From: Hymenobacter gummosus
GTDB taxonomy: Bacteria > Bacteroidota > Bacteroidia > Cytophagales > Hymenobacteraceae
DNA: 64,000 bases
NCBI RefSeq assembly: GCF_003970915.1
Contig: NZ_RXOF01000008.1
Span: forward strand, 124,001-188,000
Reading direction: 5' to 3'
The stretch's first letter is position 1. Each line of letters starts with the position of its first letter. Position numbers and translations under genes: made by a program. The notes beneath the pieces are model-generated. The model ran no database searches, had not been told where the DNA came from, and saw nothing but the letters and a program-made list of their open reading frames with translations. Below, one piece after another: positions 1 to 8,262 of this stretch.

Positions 1-356
1 GCCGCTTCGTGCAGGCCCTGCTGCGGGGCCGGGGCCTGCGGCCCGCCACGGCCCGGCTGCTGCGCACGCCCGCCAACGCCGCCAACCGCTGCGGCGTGCC
101 GCCCAGCCCCGCCGACGCCCGCGTGGCCTGGGCCTGCGGGGTGGGGCTCGTCGAAACCAGCCGGGGGCCGGCCCTGTGGCACTGGGGCGACAACGGCGAC
201 GCCAAGGGCTTCTTCCTGGCATTTCCGGGGCGGCGGGAAAGCCTGGTGTTCCTGGCCAACGGCGCCGGCGGCCTGCAGCTCACCGACGAAGTGCTGCGGC
301 TATTCTTCGGCCCGGGCGAGTACTGGACCACGCAATGGCTGGCCGCCGAGAAGTAG
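1..356 (+). CDS. Serine hydrolase (beta-lactamase-like), C-terminal part only
   Basis: The reading frame enters from the left edge, so only about the last 118 residues are present. The segment HWGDNGDAKGFF followed by a strand ending in FLANGAGG resembles the third active-site region (H-x-G type) of class C beta-lactamase/D-alanyl-D-alanine carboxypeptidase-like hydrolases. The catalytic SxxK and YxN motifs would lie outside the window. The protein ends TTQWLAAEK at a TAG stop. The family is usually secreted or periplasmic in Bacteroidota; the substrate cannot be told from this fragment. The call rests on motif resemblance only. Confidence 0.6.
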   Translation, partial: RFVQALLRGRGLRPATARLLRTPANAANRCGVPPSPADARVAWACGVGLVETSRGPALWHWGDNGDAKGFFLAFPGRRESLVFLANGAGGLQLTDEVLRLFFGPGEYWTTQWLAAEK

Positions 357-423
357 GCAGCGGGCGCCACTCCGGAATTTGGGCCGCTGCGCTTGCCCGC
401 TTGAGTCACCGGCCGATAATGCG

Positions 424-431
424 TAGGTTTA
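424..431 (+). promoter_or_regulatory. Possible -7 promoter element (7 of 8 to TAnnTTTG)
   Basis: TAGGTTTA lies 27 bases upstream of the ATG at 459 and matches the Bacteroidota -7 consensus TAnnTTTG at seven of eight positions. No TTG is seen at the expected -33 distance. Weak on its own. Confidence 0.25.
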
Positions 432-458
432 GCCGTTTCCGCTTGGCCCTCGTTCCTT

Positions 459-1545
459 ATGCTCCCGCGCCTGCTCTCCCCGTCCTCGTTTCGGCCCCTG
501 CACCGGGCCAGCCTGCTGCTGATTGGCCTGGTGGCGGCCTGCTCCTCGCCGCAGCCCCCCCGACTCGGCCGCTCCGGCCGCTGCTCCGCTCACCAGCTAC
601 TTCCCCGCCCCTGATACCGCGCAAGTGCTGACCGGGGGCGTGCAGGTCGTTCCCATCACGACGCCCAAGGGCAAGTTCAACGTCTGGACCAAGCGCTTCG
701 GCCATAACCCGCGCATCAGGCTGCTGCTGCTCAACGGCGGGCCCGGCGCCACGCACGAGTACTTCGAGTGCATGGAAAGCTTCCTGCCGCGGGAGGGCAT
801 CGAATTTATCTACTACGGCCAGCTCGGCTGCGGCAACTCCGACAACCCCAAGGACACCAGCATGTGGAGCCTGCCGCGCTACGTGGAGGAAGTGGAGCAG
901 GTACGCCAGGCGCTGAAGCTCGACAAGGACAACTTCTACCTGCTGGGCCACTCGTGGGGCAGCATTCTGGCGGCCGAGTACGCACTGAAGTACCAGCAGC
1001 ACCTGAAAGGCCTCATCATCTCGAACATGATGATGAGCATCCCGGCCTACAACAAGTACGCCGCCGAGGTGCTGGCCCCGCAGATGAAGCCCGAAGTGCT
1101 GCGCGAAATCCGGCAGTTGGAGGCCCGCAAGGACTTCCAGAACCCGCGCTACATGGAGCTGCTGGAGCCCAACTTCTACGCCGAGCACCTGTGCCGCGTG
1201 CCCCTGCCCGAGCCGGCGGCCCGCTCCCTGGGCAAAACCAACCAGTCGCTGTACGTGACCATGCAGGGGCCCAGCGAGTTTGGCGCCTCGGGCAAGCTCG
1301 TGAACTGGGACCGGACGGCCGATTTGCCCAAGCTCGCGGTGCCCGTGCTCAGCATCGGCGGCAAGTACGACACGATGGCCCCCGAGCACATGCGCATGGT
1401 GGCCCGCCAGGTGCAGCACGGCTCGGCCCTGATTTGCCCGAACGGCTCCCACATGAGCTTCTACGACGACCAGCCGACCTACATGCGCGGCCTGACGAAG
1501 TGGATTCTGGCCGTAGACCGGGGCGAAACGAAAGTGGCGCTGTAG
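459..1545 (+). CDS. Lipoprotein alpha/beta hydrolase (proline iminopeptidase-like) with apparent frameshift
   Basis: From ATG 459 the first frame encodes a clear lipoprotein signal: basic start, hydrophobic LLLIGLV and lipobox VAAC (Cys28), then SSPQPP. The hydrolase body is in a different frame, open from about 559 to 1545. The two frames meet at a run of seven C (555-561); removing one C joins them as ...SSPQPPDSAAPAAAPL. The body has NGGPG (oxyanion-hole region, where iminopeptidases have HGGPG), the nucleophile elbow GHSWGS, and a C-terminal GSHMSF histidine, as in proline iminopeptidase-type hydrolases. The product would be anchored in a membrane and cleave small peptides or esters. A sequencing error, a real mutation or slippage are all possible. 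Without the upstream frame, the only start in the body frame is TTG 523, which gives no signal peptide. Confidence 0.7.
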
Positions 1546-1557
1546 CGGCTGGCATCT

Positions 1558-2247
1558 ATGGATCAACTCCCTGAGCCTTATGCGGCCCGGGCCGCACTGC
1601 AACGATTCTACCAGAGCAAACAGGAGGCGTTTAGCTGGGTAAAAGACCGGCACGAGGGGTCGGAAATGGCGGGGCCGTTGTTGATGTCGCCCAGCAACGA
1701 TTATTTCTGGCAACCCGCGCCGCTGCTCATCATCGGGCAGGAAACCAACGGCTGGGAGTATGTGCTGGATGTAGCGGCGCAGATGCAGCACTACGAGGTC
1801 TTTGGCGTGGGACGAACCTACCGTTCTTCCCCGTTCTGGAACATTACCCGCAAAGCGGAAAAAGCACTGGGCAACGCCGCCTATTCCTGCGCCTGGACCA
1901 ACCTGAGCAAATTCGATTTCAAGTCCGGGCGCTCCTACGGCCAATATGCAAAAGCCGTATCAACCCTGGACGGAATGCTCGTCGAGGAAATCAGCATCCT
2001 GCGCCCGGCCGTGTGCTTGTTCTTCACCGGGCCGGCATTCGACCAGCGGCTGCGACGCACCTTTCCGGGCGTTGCCTACGCACCCATTCCCGGCTGGTCG
2101 ACGCGTCAGTTGTGCGAACTGGTGCACCCGCAGCTGCCCGCGTACGCATTTCGCACCTACCACCCCAATTTTCTCCGTCGGCGGGGACTGGAGAGGAGAT
2201 TCATCGACTTCCTCACCTCGCTGCCGCGGGCCCAAGCGGGCGGCTAG
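1558..2247 (+). CDS. Unknown protein, possible uracil-DNA-glycosylase-fold
   Basis: A 229-residue cytoplasmic protein starting at ATG 1558, 12 bases after the hydrolase stop. I do not recognise it firmly. The order of short motifs recalls the uracil-DNA glycosylase superfamily: [12 protein letters not shown] near residue 60 (motif A position), a middle segment [10 protein letters not shown], and [11 protein letters not shown] near the end (HPS-like motif). The usual catalytic Asp/Asn after GQ is replaced by ETN. No signal peptide or membrane segment is present. Base use is slightly less GC-rich than in neighbours. The fold suggestion is inference from motif spacing, so 'hypothetical protein' is the safe label. 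Confidence 0.8.
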   Translation: MDQLPEPYAARAALQRFYQSKQEAFSWVKDRHEGSEMAGPLLMSPSNDYFWQPAPLLIIGQETNGWEYVLDVAAQMQHYEVFGVGRTYRSSPFWNITRKAEKALGNAAYSCAWTNLSKFDFKSGRSYGQYAKAVSTLDGMLVEEISILRPAVCLFFTGPAFDQRLRRTFPGVAYAPIPGWSTRQLCELVHPQLPAYAFRTYHPNFLRRRGLERRFIDFLTSLPRAQAGG

Positions 2248-2271
2248 CCACCCTGCCATTTTCCAGCGGCG

Positions 2272-2279
2272 TACCTTTG
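2272..2279 (+). promoter_or_regulatory. Candidate promoter -7 element for rluF
   Basis: TACCTTTG matches the Bacteroidota -7 consensus TAnnTTTG exactly and lies 56 bases upstream of the rluF ATG in a 88-base spacer. No TTG is found about 20 bases upstream, so only half of the promoter signature is seen. Confidence 0.45.
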
Positions 2280-2335
2280 GGCCTGCATCCGCACCCGGCA
2301 CTGCAATCATTTTTTGCCCCTTATCCCGCTCCCCC

Positions 2336-3325
2336 ATGCCTACCCGCCTCAACAAGTACATCAGCGAAAGCGGCCTTTGCTCCCGCCGCGAAGCCGACCG
2401 GTTTATCGAGCAGGGCGTGGTGTTCGTGAACGGCAAGCGCGCCGAAGTGGGCACCCAGGTGGAACCCACCGATAAGGTGGTCGTCAACGGCAACCGTATC
2501 GAGCCGCGGGCGGCCGAGGACGCCATCTACATTGCCTTCAACAAGCCCCCGGGCATCACCACCACCACCGAGCGGGGCGTGAAGGACAACATCATCCGCT
2601 ACATCAAGCACTCGGAGCGCATCTTCCCCATCGGCCGCCTCGATAAGGAGTCGCAGGGGCTCATTCTGCTGACTTCCAACGGCGACATCGTCAACAAGAT
2701 CCTGCGGGCCGGCAACGAGCACGAGAAGGAGTACATCGTGATGGTAGACAAGCCCCTCACCGACGCCGTGCTGGAAAGCATGCGCCAGGGCGTGCCCATG
2801 CTGGGCACCATCACCAAGCCCTGCCCGGTGCAGCGCGAAACCGACTACATCTTCCGCATCACGCTGGTGCAGGGCCTGAACCGGCAGATTCGCCGCATGT
2901 GCGAGTTTTTCGGCTACGAGGTGGTGCAGCTGGAGCGCATCCGCATCATGCACATCACCCTGAAAGGCCTGGGCGTGGGCGACTGGCGCGAGCTGACCGA
3001 CAAGGAGCTGGCCGTGCTGTTTGAGAAGATCGAGCACTCCAAGGGCACCAGCAGCAAGCGCCGCGCCCGGGGCGAAAAGACGCCCCAGCAGATAGCCAGC
3101 GAGGAGTGGCTCAGCGAGGCCCCGCGCCCCAAAGAAGCCAAGCCCCGGCCCAAAACCTACGGCGCCGAGGCTCAGGCCAAGGGCCGGCACCGGCCGGGCA
3201 CGGGCAAGCCGAAGGCGGCCGGGCCGGGCGGCACAGGTAAAGCGGCCGGCAAACCTCCGCGTAGCACTAACGGAAAGCCGGCCGGACGTACCGGGCGCGG
3301 CAGCACTGGCAGCCGCACTCGTTGA
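2336..3325 (+). CDS. rluF: 23S rRNA pseudouridine synthase, RluB/RluF family
   Basis: This 329-residue protein converts a specific uridine of 23S rRNA to pseudouridine. An S4 RNA-binding domain fills residues 1-60 ([19 protein letters not shown]). The RsuA/RluB/E/F catalytic domain follows, with [19 protein letters not shown] carrying the catalytic Asp (RLDKxxxGL), and [15 protein letters not shown]. The lysine-, glycine- and proline-rich tail from about residue 240 is low-complexity and basic, and is a common addition in Bacteroidota homologues that may help RNA binding. ATG 2336 is chosen because the S4 domain starts right after it; the frame is open far upstream, but that part overlaps the preceding gene. 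RluF versus RluB specificity cannot be settled from sequence alone. Confidence 0.93.
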   Translation: MPTRLNKYISESGLCSRREADRFIEQGVVFVNGKRAEVGTQVEPTDKVVVNGNRIEPRAAEDAIYIAFNKPPGITTTTERGVKDNIIRYIKHSERIFPIGRLDKESQGLILLTSNGDIVNKILRAGNEHEKEYIVMVDKPLTDAVLESMRQGVPMLGTITKPCPVQRETDYIFRITLVQGLNRQIRRMCEFFGYEVVQLERIRIMHITLKGLGVGDWRELTDKELAVLFEKIEHSKGTSSKRRARGEKTPQQIASEEWLSEAPRPKEAKPRPKTYGAEAQAKGRHRPGTGKPKAAGPGGTGKAAGKPPRSTNGKPAGRTGRGSTGSRTR

Positions 3326-3351
3326 TCAACTACTTATCAACCACATATCAG

Positions 3352-4038
3352 ATGAGCACCTGGATTAAAATCGTTCTTGGTTTAGCAGTGACAATCATTG
3401 TCGTCGGCTTCATAATGATTGCTCCGGGGCTGGCATTTCTTTGGGCCTTAACCAGCGACGCTGGAGCTTCCAGCAAGGCGGAACTGATTCAAAACTACCG
3501 CACCCACGAGACACAGCTACAGCAGGTCAAAACCTATTTCAATAGCGTTGTACCGAGCTCCTTCCAAGTGTATATCGAGTACCGGGAGGAGGAGGAAATT
3601 GACTTGTGGGTGTACAAGAAAACAGGTCCGGGCGAGCATGACCGGACTGTGGTTTTTCAGCAGTGGGCCATCGATCCGTATGATTACGAACGTCCGGCCA
3701 CCAAGAGCTTCAACCCAGCCGACGCACCGCTGGAAACCCTCGATCTGGCAGAAGTCAAGCAGCAGCTTGGCTGGACCGACGCGACGTTCCGGGAAATCCA
3801 GCAGCAGCTTGACGCCGCCAACTGTATTTCGGTTAAAAGCGGTGAGCCCACCCAGATTGGCTTTGCCCGCAGCGACATGGGCAAGTACAGTTACAACCTG
3901 TTCAGCCAGCCGCCTTCGGATAGCCTGATGCAAAACCGCTGGAGCAACAACTGTAGCCTGGAACCGCTAAACCGGACGGTGGTGCTGGAATACGGTGGTG
4001 GGGCCATCGGCCCCCAGTGCTTTCCGGACCCCAAGTAG
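3352..4038 (+). CDS. Hypothetical single-pass membrane protein
   Basis: A 228-residue protein with one N-terminal membrane helix (IKIVLGLAVTIIVVGFIMI) and a soluble, probably extracytoplasmic, C-terminal domain with no motif that I recognise. I chose ATG 3352 because the upstream in-frame TTG at 3322 overlaps the rluF stop and adds ten residues of no clear character. The gene is noticeably less GC-rich than rluF and bioB on either side, which may mean a more recent arrival. Function unknown. Confidence 0.8.
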   Translation: MSTWIKIVLGLAVTIIVVGFIMIAPGLAFLWALTSDAGASSKAELIQNYRTHETQLQQVKTYFNSVVPSSFQVYIEYREEEEIDLWVYKKTGPGEHDRTVVFQQWAIDPYDYERPATKSFNPADAPLETLDLAEVKQQLGWTDATFREIQQQLDAANCISVKSGEPTQIGFARSDMGKYSYNLFSQPPSDSLMQNRWSNNCSLEPLNRTVVLEYGGGAIGPQCFPDPK

Positions 4039-4152
4039 CCGCATGCTTTTCAGAGTAGATCGGGCTGGGGTATGGTTCTGACTTTGTGCGGAGTACAACC
4101 AACCTGATATGCACCAGCCAGGTGCTTCATCTGCCAAATCCCGCCGACCGCC

Positions 4153-4160
4153 TACCTTCG
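4153..4160 (+). promoter_or_regulatory. Possible -7 element for bioB
   Basis: TACCTTCG (seven of eight to TAnnTTTG) sits 93 bases upstream of bioB. The same TACCTTYGG form recurs before other genes in the window (2272, 49410, 53570). No -33 TTG and no recognisable BirA-type operator are visible in the 214-base spacer. Confidence 0.3.
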
Positions 4161-4252
4161 GCCCGCCAAAGTCGCCTGCTACGACTGCGGCGGGCCGTTT
4201 TCGTCGCCGCAAACGGCTCCGGATTTCCCACAACCACTCCCCACCGTCTCCC

Positions 4253-5245
4253 ATGCTCCGCACCGACTGGACGCTCGACGAAGTACACGCCATCTATCAT
4301 CAACCCGTGCTGGAACTGGTAGCCCAGGCCGCCGAGGTGCACCGCCAGCACCAGGCCACCGGCGAAGTGCAGGTGTGCACCCTGCTGTCGGTGAAGACCG
4401 GCGGCTGCCCCGAGGACTGCGCCTACTGCCCCCAGGCCGCCCGCTACCACACCGGCGTGCAGGCCCACAAGCTGCTGCCCGACGCCGAGGTGCTGGCCGC
4501 CGCCCAGCGCGCCAAGGAGGCCGGCTCCACCCGCTTCTGCATGGGCGCCGCCTGGCGCGAGGTGCGCGACAACCGCGACTTCGACCGCGTGCTCAACATG
4601 GTGACGCAGGTAAACGACCTGGGCCTGGAGGTGTGCGCCACCCTGGGCATGGTGAACGAGTACCAGGCCGAGCGCCTCAAGGAAGCCGGCCTCTACGCCT
4701 ACAACCACAACCTCGACACCAGCGAGGAAAACTACTCCAACATCATCACCACCCGCACCTACAACGACCGGCTCGATACGCTGGAAAACGTGCGCAAGGC
4801 GGGTTTGTCGGTGTGCTCGGGCGGCATCATCGGGCTGGGCGAGACGGACGAGGACCGCGTGAAGATGCTGCACACGCTGGCCACGCTGCCGGCCCACCCC
4901 GAGTCGGTGCCGGTGAATGCGCTGGTGCCGGTGCAGGGCACCCCGCTGGCCGAGCAGCCCCGCGTGAGCGTGTGGGAAATGCTGCGCATGATTGCCACGG
5001 CCCGCATTCTGATGCCCGGCACGATGGTGCGCCTCTCGGCCGGCCGCCAGGAAATGCCCGTCACGGAGCAGGCCCTCTGCTTCCTGGCCGGCGCCAACTC
5101 CATCTTCTCGGGCGAAAAGCTGCTGACCACCCCCAACCCCGACTTCGACGCCGACCAGCAGATGTTTGCCCTGCTCGGCCTGAAGCCGCGCCAGTCGTTT
5201 AAAAACCACGTGCCCGAGGGTGCCACGGTGCTGGCAGCGCTGTAA
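4253..5245 (+). CDS. bioB: Biotin synthase
   Basis: Radical-SAM enzyme that inserts sulfur into dethiobiotin, the last step of biotin synthesis. The 330-residue protein carries the [4Fe-4S] motif C-x3-C-x2-C at Cys52, Cys56 and Cys59 ([12 protein letters not shown]), followed by the BioB segments [16 protein letters not shown] and GGIIGLGE. The ending [16 protein letters not shown] is typical of the family. ATG 4253 is chosen because it starts the family's normal N-terminus ([12 protein letters not shown]); the longer open frame upstream has no family similarity. It is first in the biotin locus but separated from the next gene by a 173-base spacer filled by a long palindrome. Confidence 0.98.
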   Translation: MLRTDWTLDEVHAIYHQPVLELVAQAAEVHRQHQATGEVQVCTLLSVKTGGCPEDCAYCPQAARYHTGVQAHKLLPDAEVLAAAQRAKEAGSTRFCMGAAWREVRDNRDFDRVLNMVTQVNDLGLEVCATLGMVNEYQAERLKEAGLYAYNHNLDTSEENYSNIITTRTYNDRLDTLENVRKAGLSVCSGGIIGLGETDEDRVKMLHTLATLPAHPESVPVNALVPVQGTPLAEQPRVSVWEMLRMIATARILMPGTMVRLSAGRQEMPVTEQALCFLAGANSIFSGEKLLTTPNPDFDADQQMFALLGLKPRQSFKNHVPEGATVLAAL

Positions 5246-5249
5246 TTAT

Positions 5250-5410
5250 AGGGTATGAGGGTAAGGGTGTGTGAGGGCAGGAGTTTGAGGGAGAGAGAGG
5301 GTTTTAGGGCATGAGGCCAAACACGCCCGGCCCTTTTCACTCGAACTCCTACCCGCCCGAACGCGTACCCCGCCAACTCCTGCCCTCATACCCTCCTACC
5401 CTCATACCCT
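5250..5410. repeat. Intergenic palindrome with G/A-rich tandem-like arms
   Basis: Two 36-base arms, 5250-5285 and 5375-5410, are reverse complements over their outer and inner 14 bases, with a shifted 8-base middle. The loop is 89 bases. The arms are built from a loose GGGTATGAG-like unit. The element starts 5 bases after the bioB stop and ends 8 bases before the next ATG, filling the spacer. It could act as an mRNA hairpin or partial terminator inside the biotin locus. It shares architecture, not sequence, with the elements at 52761, 51239 and 29333. Confidence 0.8.
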
Positions 5411-5418
5411 GAAACTAG

Positions 5419-5685
5419 ATGACCATTTCCTTCGACCTCAACCTCGACCATACCTACGCCGAAGAGCTGCGCCGCCAGCACCCCGATGCCCTCCAGGCCC
5501 AGGAGCTGATTACCGAGCTGGAAGACAAAATCGGGGCGGCGGTGAACCTGGTGCACGAGCGGCACGGCGTGCTGCCCGCCGTCGGCGACCGGGTGGAAGT
5601 GGACTCCGATTGGGTGGTCATTACGGCCCGTACCTTCGGGCAGGACGGCTCGGTGTGGCTGTCGGCCGGACAGTTTGCGCTGTGA
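5419..5685 (+). CDS. Hypothetical small protein in biotin locus
   Basis: An 88-residue acidic soluble protein starting at ATG 5419. The first half is helical (EELRRQHPDALQAQELITELEDKIGAAVNLV) and the second half is beta-rich (GDRVEVDSDWVVITARTF). No known motif. The last four bases overlap the GTG start of the next gene, so the two are probably translated together. No biotin-related function can be assigned from sequence. Confidence 0.7.
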   Translation: MTISFDLNLDHTYAEELRRQHPDALQAQELITELEDKIGAAVNLVHERHGVLPAVGDRVEVDSDWVVITARTFGQDGSVWLSAGQFAL

Positions 5686-6311
5686 GCCGGGGCGCCTGCC
5701 TGCGTCGTGCTGCGGCTGCGGGGCTGCTGACCGCGGCCGCTGGGCTTGGCCTGACCGCGCGGGCGCAGACCACGGCCGGCCCCATGCCCGGCCTGCAGCT
5801 GCTCGACTCGGCCTACGCGGTACAGGGCATCCGGCTGGGCGCGGCCGAGGGTAGCGTGCCCTGGCTGCGGCCCACTACCAACGGTATCGGCAAACGCTGG
5901 CGCACCACGCATCTGTACACCGCCCAGGCCGACACGCTCACGCTGGCCCGGCAGCGGGTGCGCGACGTGACGTTTTGGTTTCGGGGTGGGCGCTACATCG
6001 GGGCCGTCTACATGCTGGCCAAGGAGCAGAAAAGCCGTGCCGTGCGCGAGCAGCTGACGCGCCGCTACGGCGCCCCGCGTACCGGGCAGGAGCCTAATAC
6101 CTGGTACTGGCTGGGCCGGAGTACCTACATCCTGTACGAAGACGCTAGTTCCGGTCCGGGCACCATCGTCCACGTGGCCAGCCTCGATATGCTCAACGAG
6201 CAGGTCTTCGAAACCACCGTGCGCCGCGAGGCCCGCGCCGCGCTGGGCTGGCAGCCCGACTCCCTAGGAATGCCGCGCCAGTTCGACTCTCCCGCGGATA
6301 AGAAAAAGTAA
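5682..6311 (+). CDS. Hypothetical secreted protein in biotin locus
   Basis: A 209-residue protein with an N-terminal signal peptide (basic CLRR, then AAAAGLLTAAAGLGLTARAQ with an A-x-A-like cleavage site). The mature part has no recognised domain. GTG 5682 is preferred because it overlaps the previous stop (GTGA) and places the signal peptide at the N-terminus; the frame stays open further upstream without a plausible start. The stop overlaps the bioF ATG (TAATG), so it is translationally coupled to bioF although nothing links it to biotin chemistry. It would lie in the periplasm or outside. Confidence 0.75.
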   Translation: MSRGACLRRAAAAGLLTAAAGLGLTARAQTTAGPMPGLQLLDSAYAVQGIRLGAAEGSVPWLRPTTNGIGKRWRTTHLYTAQADTLTLARQRVRDVTFWFRGGRYIGAVYMLAKEQKSRAVREQLTRRYGAPRTGQEPNTWYWLGRSTYILYEDASSGPGTIVHVASLDMLNEQVFETTVRREARAALGWQPDSLGMPRQFDSPADKKK

Positions 6312-7468
6312 TGCCCGCTTCTCCCCTGCTCGACCGCCTGAGTCGGCAGCTGCAGCAGCGCGAGCAGGCCGGCACCCGCCGCCGGCTGCCCGCGCCGCCG
6401 GCCGCCCCGCTGGTCGATTTTGCCTCCAACGACTACCTCGGCCTGAGCCGGCACCCGGCCCTGCGCGCCGCCGTGCAGCGGGCCGCCGCCCAAGCGGCCA
6501 CGCTGGGCAGCACCGGCGCCCGCCTGCTCACCGGCAACTCGGCCGCCGCCGAGGCCCTGGAAGCCCAGTTGGCCGCTTTCCACGCGGCCGAAGCGGCCCT
6601 GCTCTTTACCTCGGGCTACGCCGCCAACCACGGCCTGCTCAGCGCCCTGCCCCAGCGCGGCGACGTAATTCTCTACGACGAAGCCTCCCACGCCTCGGTG
6701 AAGGAAGGCCTGCGCGGCTCCTTCGCCACGGCCTACAGCTTCCGCCACAACGACGCCGGGCACCTGCGCCAGCGGCTCGGGCGGCTGGCCTTGCCCGAAG
6801 GCGCGGCCGTATTCGTGGCCGTGGAAGCGGTGTATTCCATGAGCGGCGACGCGGCCCCACTGCCGGAACTGGCCGACGTGTGCCGGGAATCGGGCGCGCA
6901 GCTCATCGTGGACGAGGCGCACAGCCTGGGCGTGTACGGCCCCGGCGGGGCCGGGCTGGTGGCCGAGCTGGGCCTCGAAGCCGCGGTGCTGGCGCGGGTT
7001 GTCACCTTCGGCAAGGCGCTGGGCAGCCAGGGCGCGGCCGTCATCGGGCCGCAGCTGCTGCGCGACTACCTGCTGAACTTCAGCCGGCCCTTTATCTACA
7101 CCACCGCCGCCCCCGATTACGCCCTGGCCGCCCTGCGCGCCGGCTACGAGGTGCTACCAACTCTCGACGCCGAGCGGCAGCGGCTGCAGCAGCTTTCGGC
7201 CTACCTGCACCGGCAGCTGGCCGAAGTGCCCGGCGCCCGGGTGCCGGCTGGTAGCCGCGTTATCGTGCCGGTGCAGCTGCCGGGCTACGCCGCGGCCCAG
7301 GTCCGGGCCGCGGCGGCCGCCGTGCAGCGGGCCGGCTTCGACGTGCGCGCCATCGTGCCGCCCACGGTGCCGGCGGGCCAGCAGTGCCTGCGCGTTATCG
7401 TGCACAGCTTCAACACCGAATCCGAAATCCATGACCTCGTTTCCGCCCTCCGTACGGCGCTGGCCTGA
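6311..7468 (+). CDS. bioF: 8-amino-7-oxononanoate synthase
   Basis: PLP-dependent alpha-oxoamine synthase that condenses pimeloyl thioester with alanine to give KAPA. The 385-residue length is normal. Visible family features: [15 protein letters not shown] near the N-terminus, [35 protein letters not shown] (PLP ring contacts), and the Schiff-base lysine in [11 protein letters not shown] (about Lys235). ATG 6311 overlaps the preceding stop. The 3' end overlaps bioD by 38 bases, which is long for an operon overlap, and both proteins look intact. Confidence 0.97.
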   Translation: MPASPLLDRLSRQLQQREQAGTRRRLPAPPAAPLVDFASNDYLGLSRHPALRAAVQRAAAQAATLGSTGARLLTGNSAAAEALEAQLAAFHAAEAALLFTSGYAANHGLLSALPQRGDVILYDEASHASVKEGLRGSFATAYSFRHNDAGHLRQRLGRLALPEGAAVFVAVEAVYSMSGDAAPLPELADVCRESGAQLIVDEAHSLGVYGPGGAGLVAELGLEAAVLARVVTFGKALGSQGAAVIGPQLLRDYLLNFSRPFIYTTAAPDYALAALRAGYEVLPTLDAERQRLQQLSAYLHRQLAEVPGARVPAGSRVIVPVQLPGYAAAQVRAAAAAVQRAGFDVRAIVPPTVPAGQQCLRVIVHSFNTESEIHDLVSALRTALA

Positions 7469-8081
7469 GCAGCCCGAGCGCCTGTTCGTTACCGGCATCG
7501 GCACCGACGTGGGCAAGACCGTGGCCGCCGCCATCCTCACCCAGGCCCTCGGCGCCGACTACTGGAAGCCCGTGCAGGCCGGCGGCCTGGAGCACACCGA
7601 CCTCGACGAAGTGCGCCGCCTCGTGACGCACCCCGGCAGCTCGTTTCACCCCGAGCGGCACCGCCTGCAGCTGGCGGCCTCCCCGCACCGCGCCGCCGCC
7701 GCCGAGCAGGTGCAGATTCAGCCCGCCGACTTCCGCCTGCCCGATACGCCCAATCATCTGGTGGTAGAAGGCGCGGGCGGCCTGCTGGTGCCCCTGGCCC
7801 CGGGCTTCCTGGTGGCCGATCTGGTGCAGCAGCTGGGCCTGGCAGTGGTGGTGGTGAGCCGGCACTACCTGGGCTCTATCAACCACACCCTTCTTACGCT
7901 GGAAGTGCTGCGGCAGCGCGGCATCGCGCTGCGCGGCCTGGTATTCAACGGCCCGCCCGACGAGCCGACGGAAGCCGCTATTCTGCAGCACACGCCCGCC
8001 CCCTTGCTGCTGCGCCTGCGGCCCGAGGCGGAGCTGACGCCGCCGGTGGTGGCAGCTTACGCCCGGCAGGTGCAGCTGTAG
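7431..8081 (+). CDS. bioD: Dethiobiotin synthetase
   Basis: ATP-dependent carboxylase that closes the ureido ring of dethiobiotin from DAPA and CO2. The 216-residue protein has the P-loop TGIGTDVGKT (residues 21-30), the substrate-side YWKPVQAG, and VVEGAGGLLVPL, the usual BioD signature after the P-loop. The start lies inside bioF; ATG 7431 is kept because the P-loop then falls at the normal distance from the N-terminus. Cytoplasmic. Followed by a 181-base gap before bioA. Confidence 0.96.
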   Translation: MTSFPPSVRRWPEQPERLFVTGIGTDVGKTVAAAILTQALGADYWKPVQAGGLEHTDLDEVRRLVTHPGSSFHPERHRLQLAASPHRAAAAEQVQIQPADFRLPDTPNHLVVEGAGGLLVPLAPGFLVADLVQQLGLAVVVVSRHYLGSINHTLLTLEVLRQRGIALRGLVFNGPPDEPTEAAILQHTPAPLLLRLRPEAELTPPVVAAYARQVQL

Positions 8082-8262
8082 CGCTGCGTAGCCGCCGCCG
8101 GCTCGGTGAAACCGCCCCAATGGGCCACGTCTACGGAGGCAGCGGTAGCCCAATCGTCATATTTCCCAAACGGCGCGGCCCCGCATTGGCGGCTGCGCCG
8201 CCAGCGCCGACTACCACCGAAGGTCAACGAAGTCGCAGTCAGCGCTACACGCCGAACCATCT

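Noticed and set aside
4039-4252. Biotin-responsive operator or riboswitch upstream of bioB
   Set aside because: No BirA-type palindrome (TTGTAAAC-like arms) or conserved RNA structure was recognised; only a weak -7-like element.
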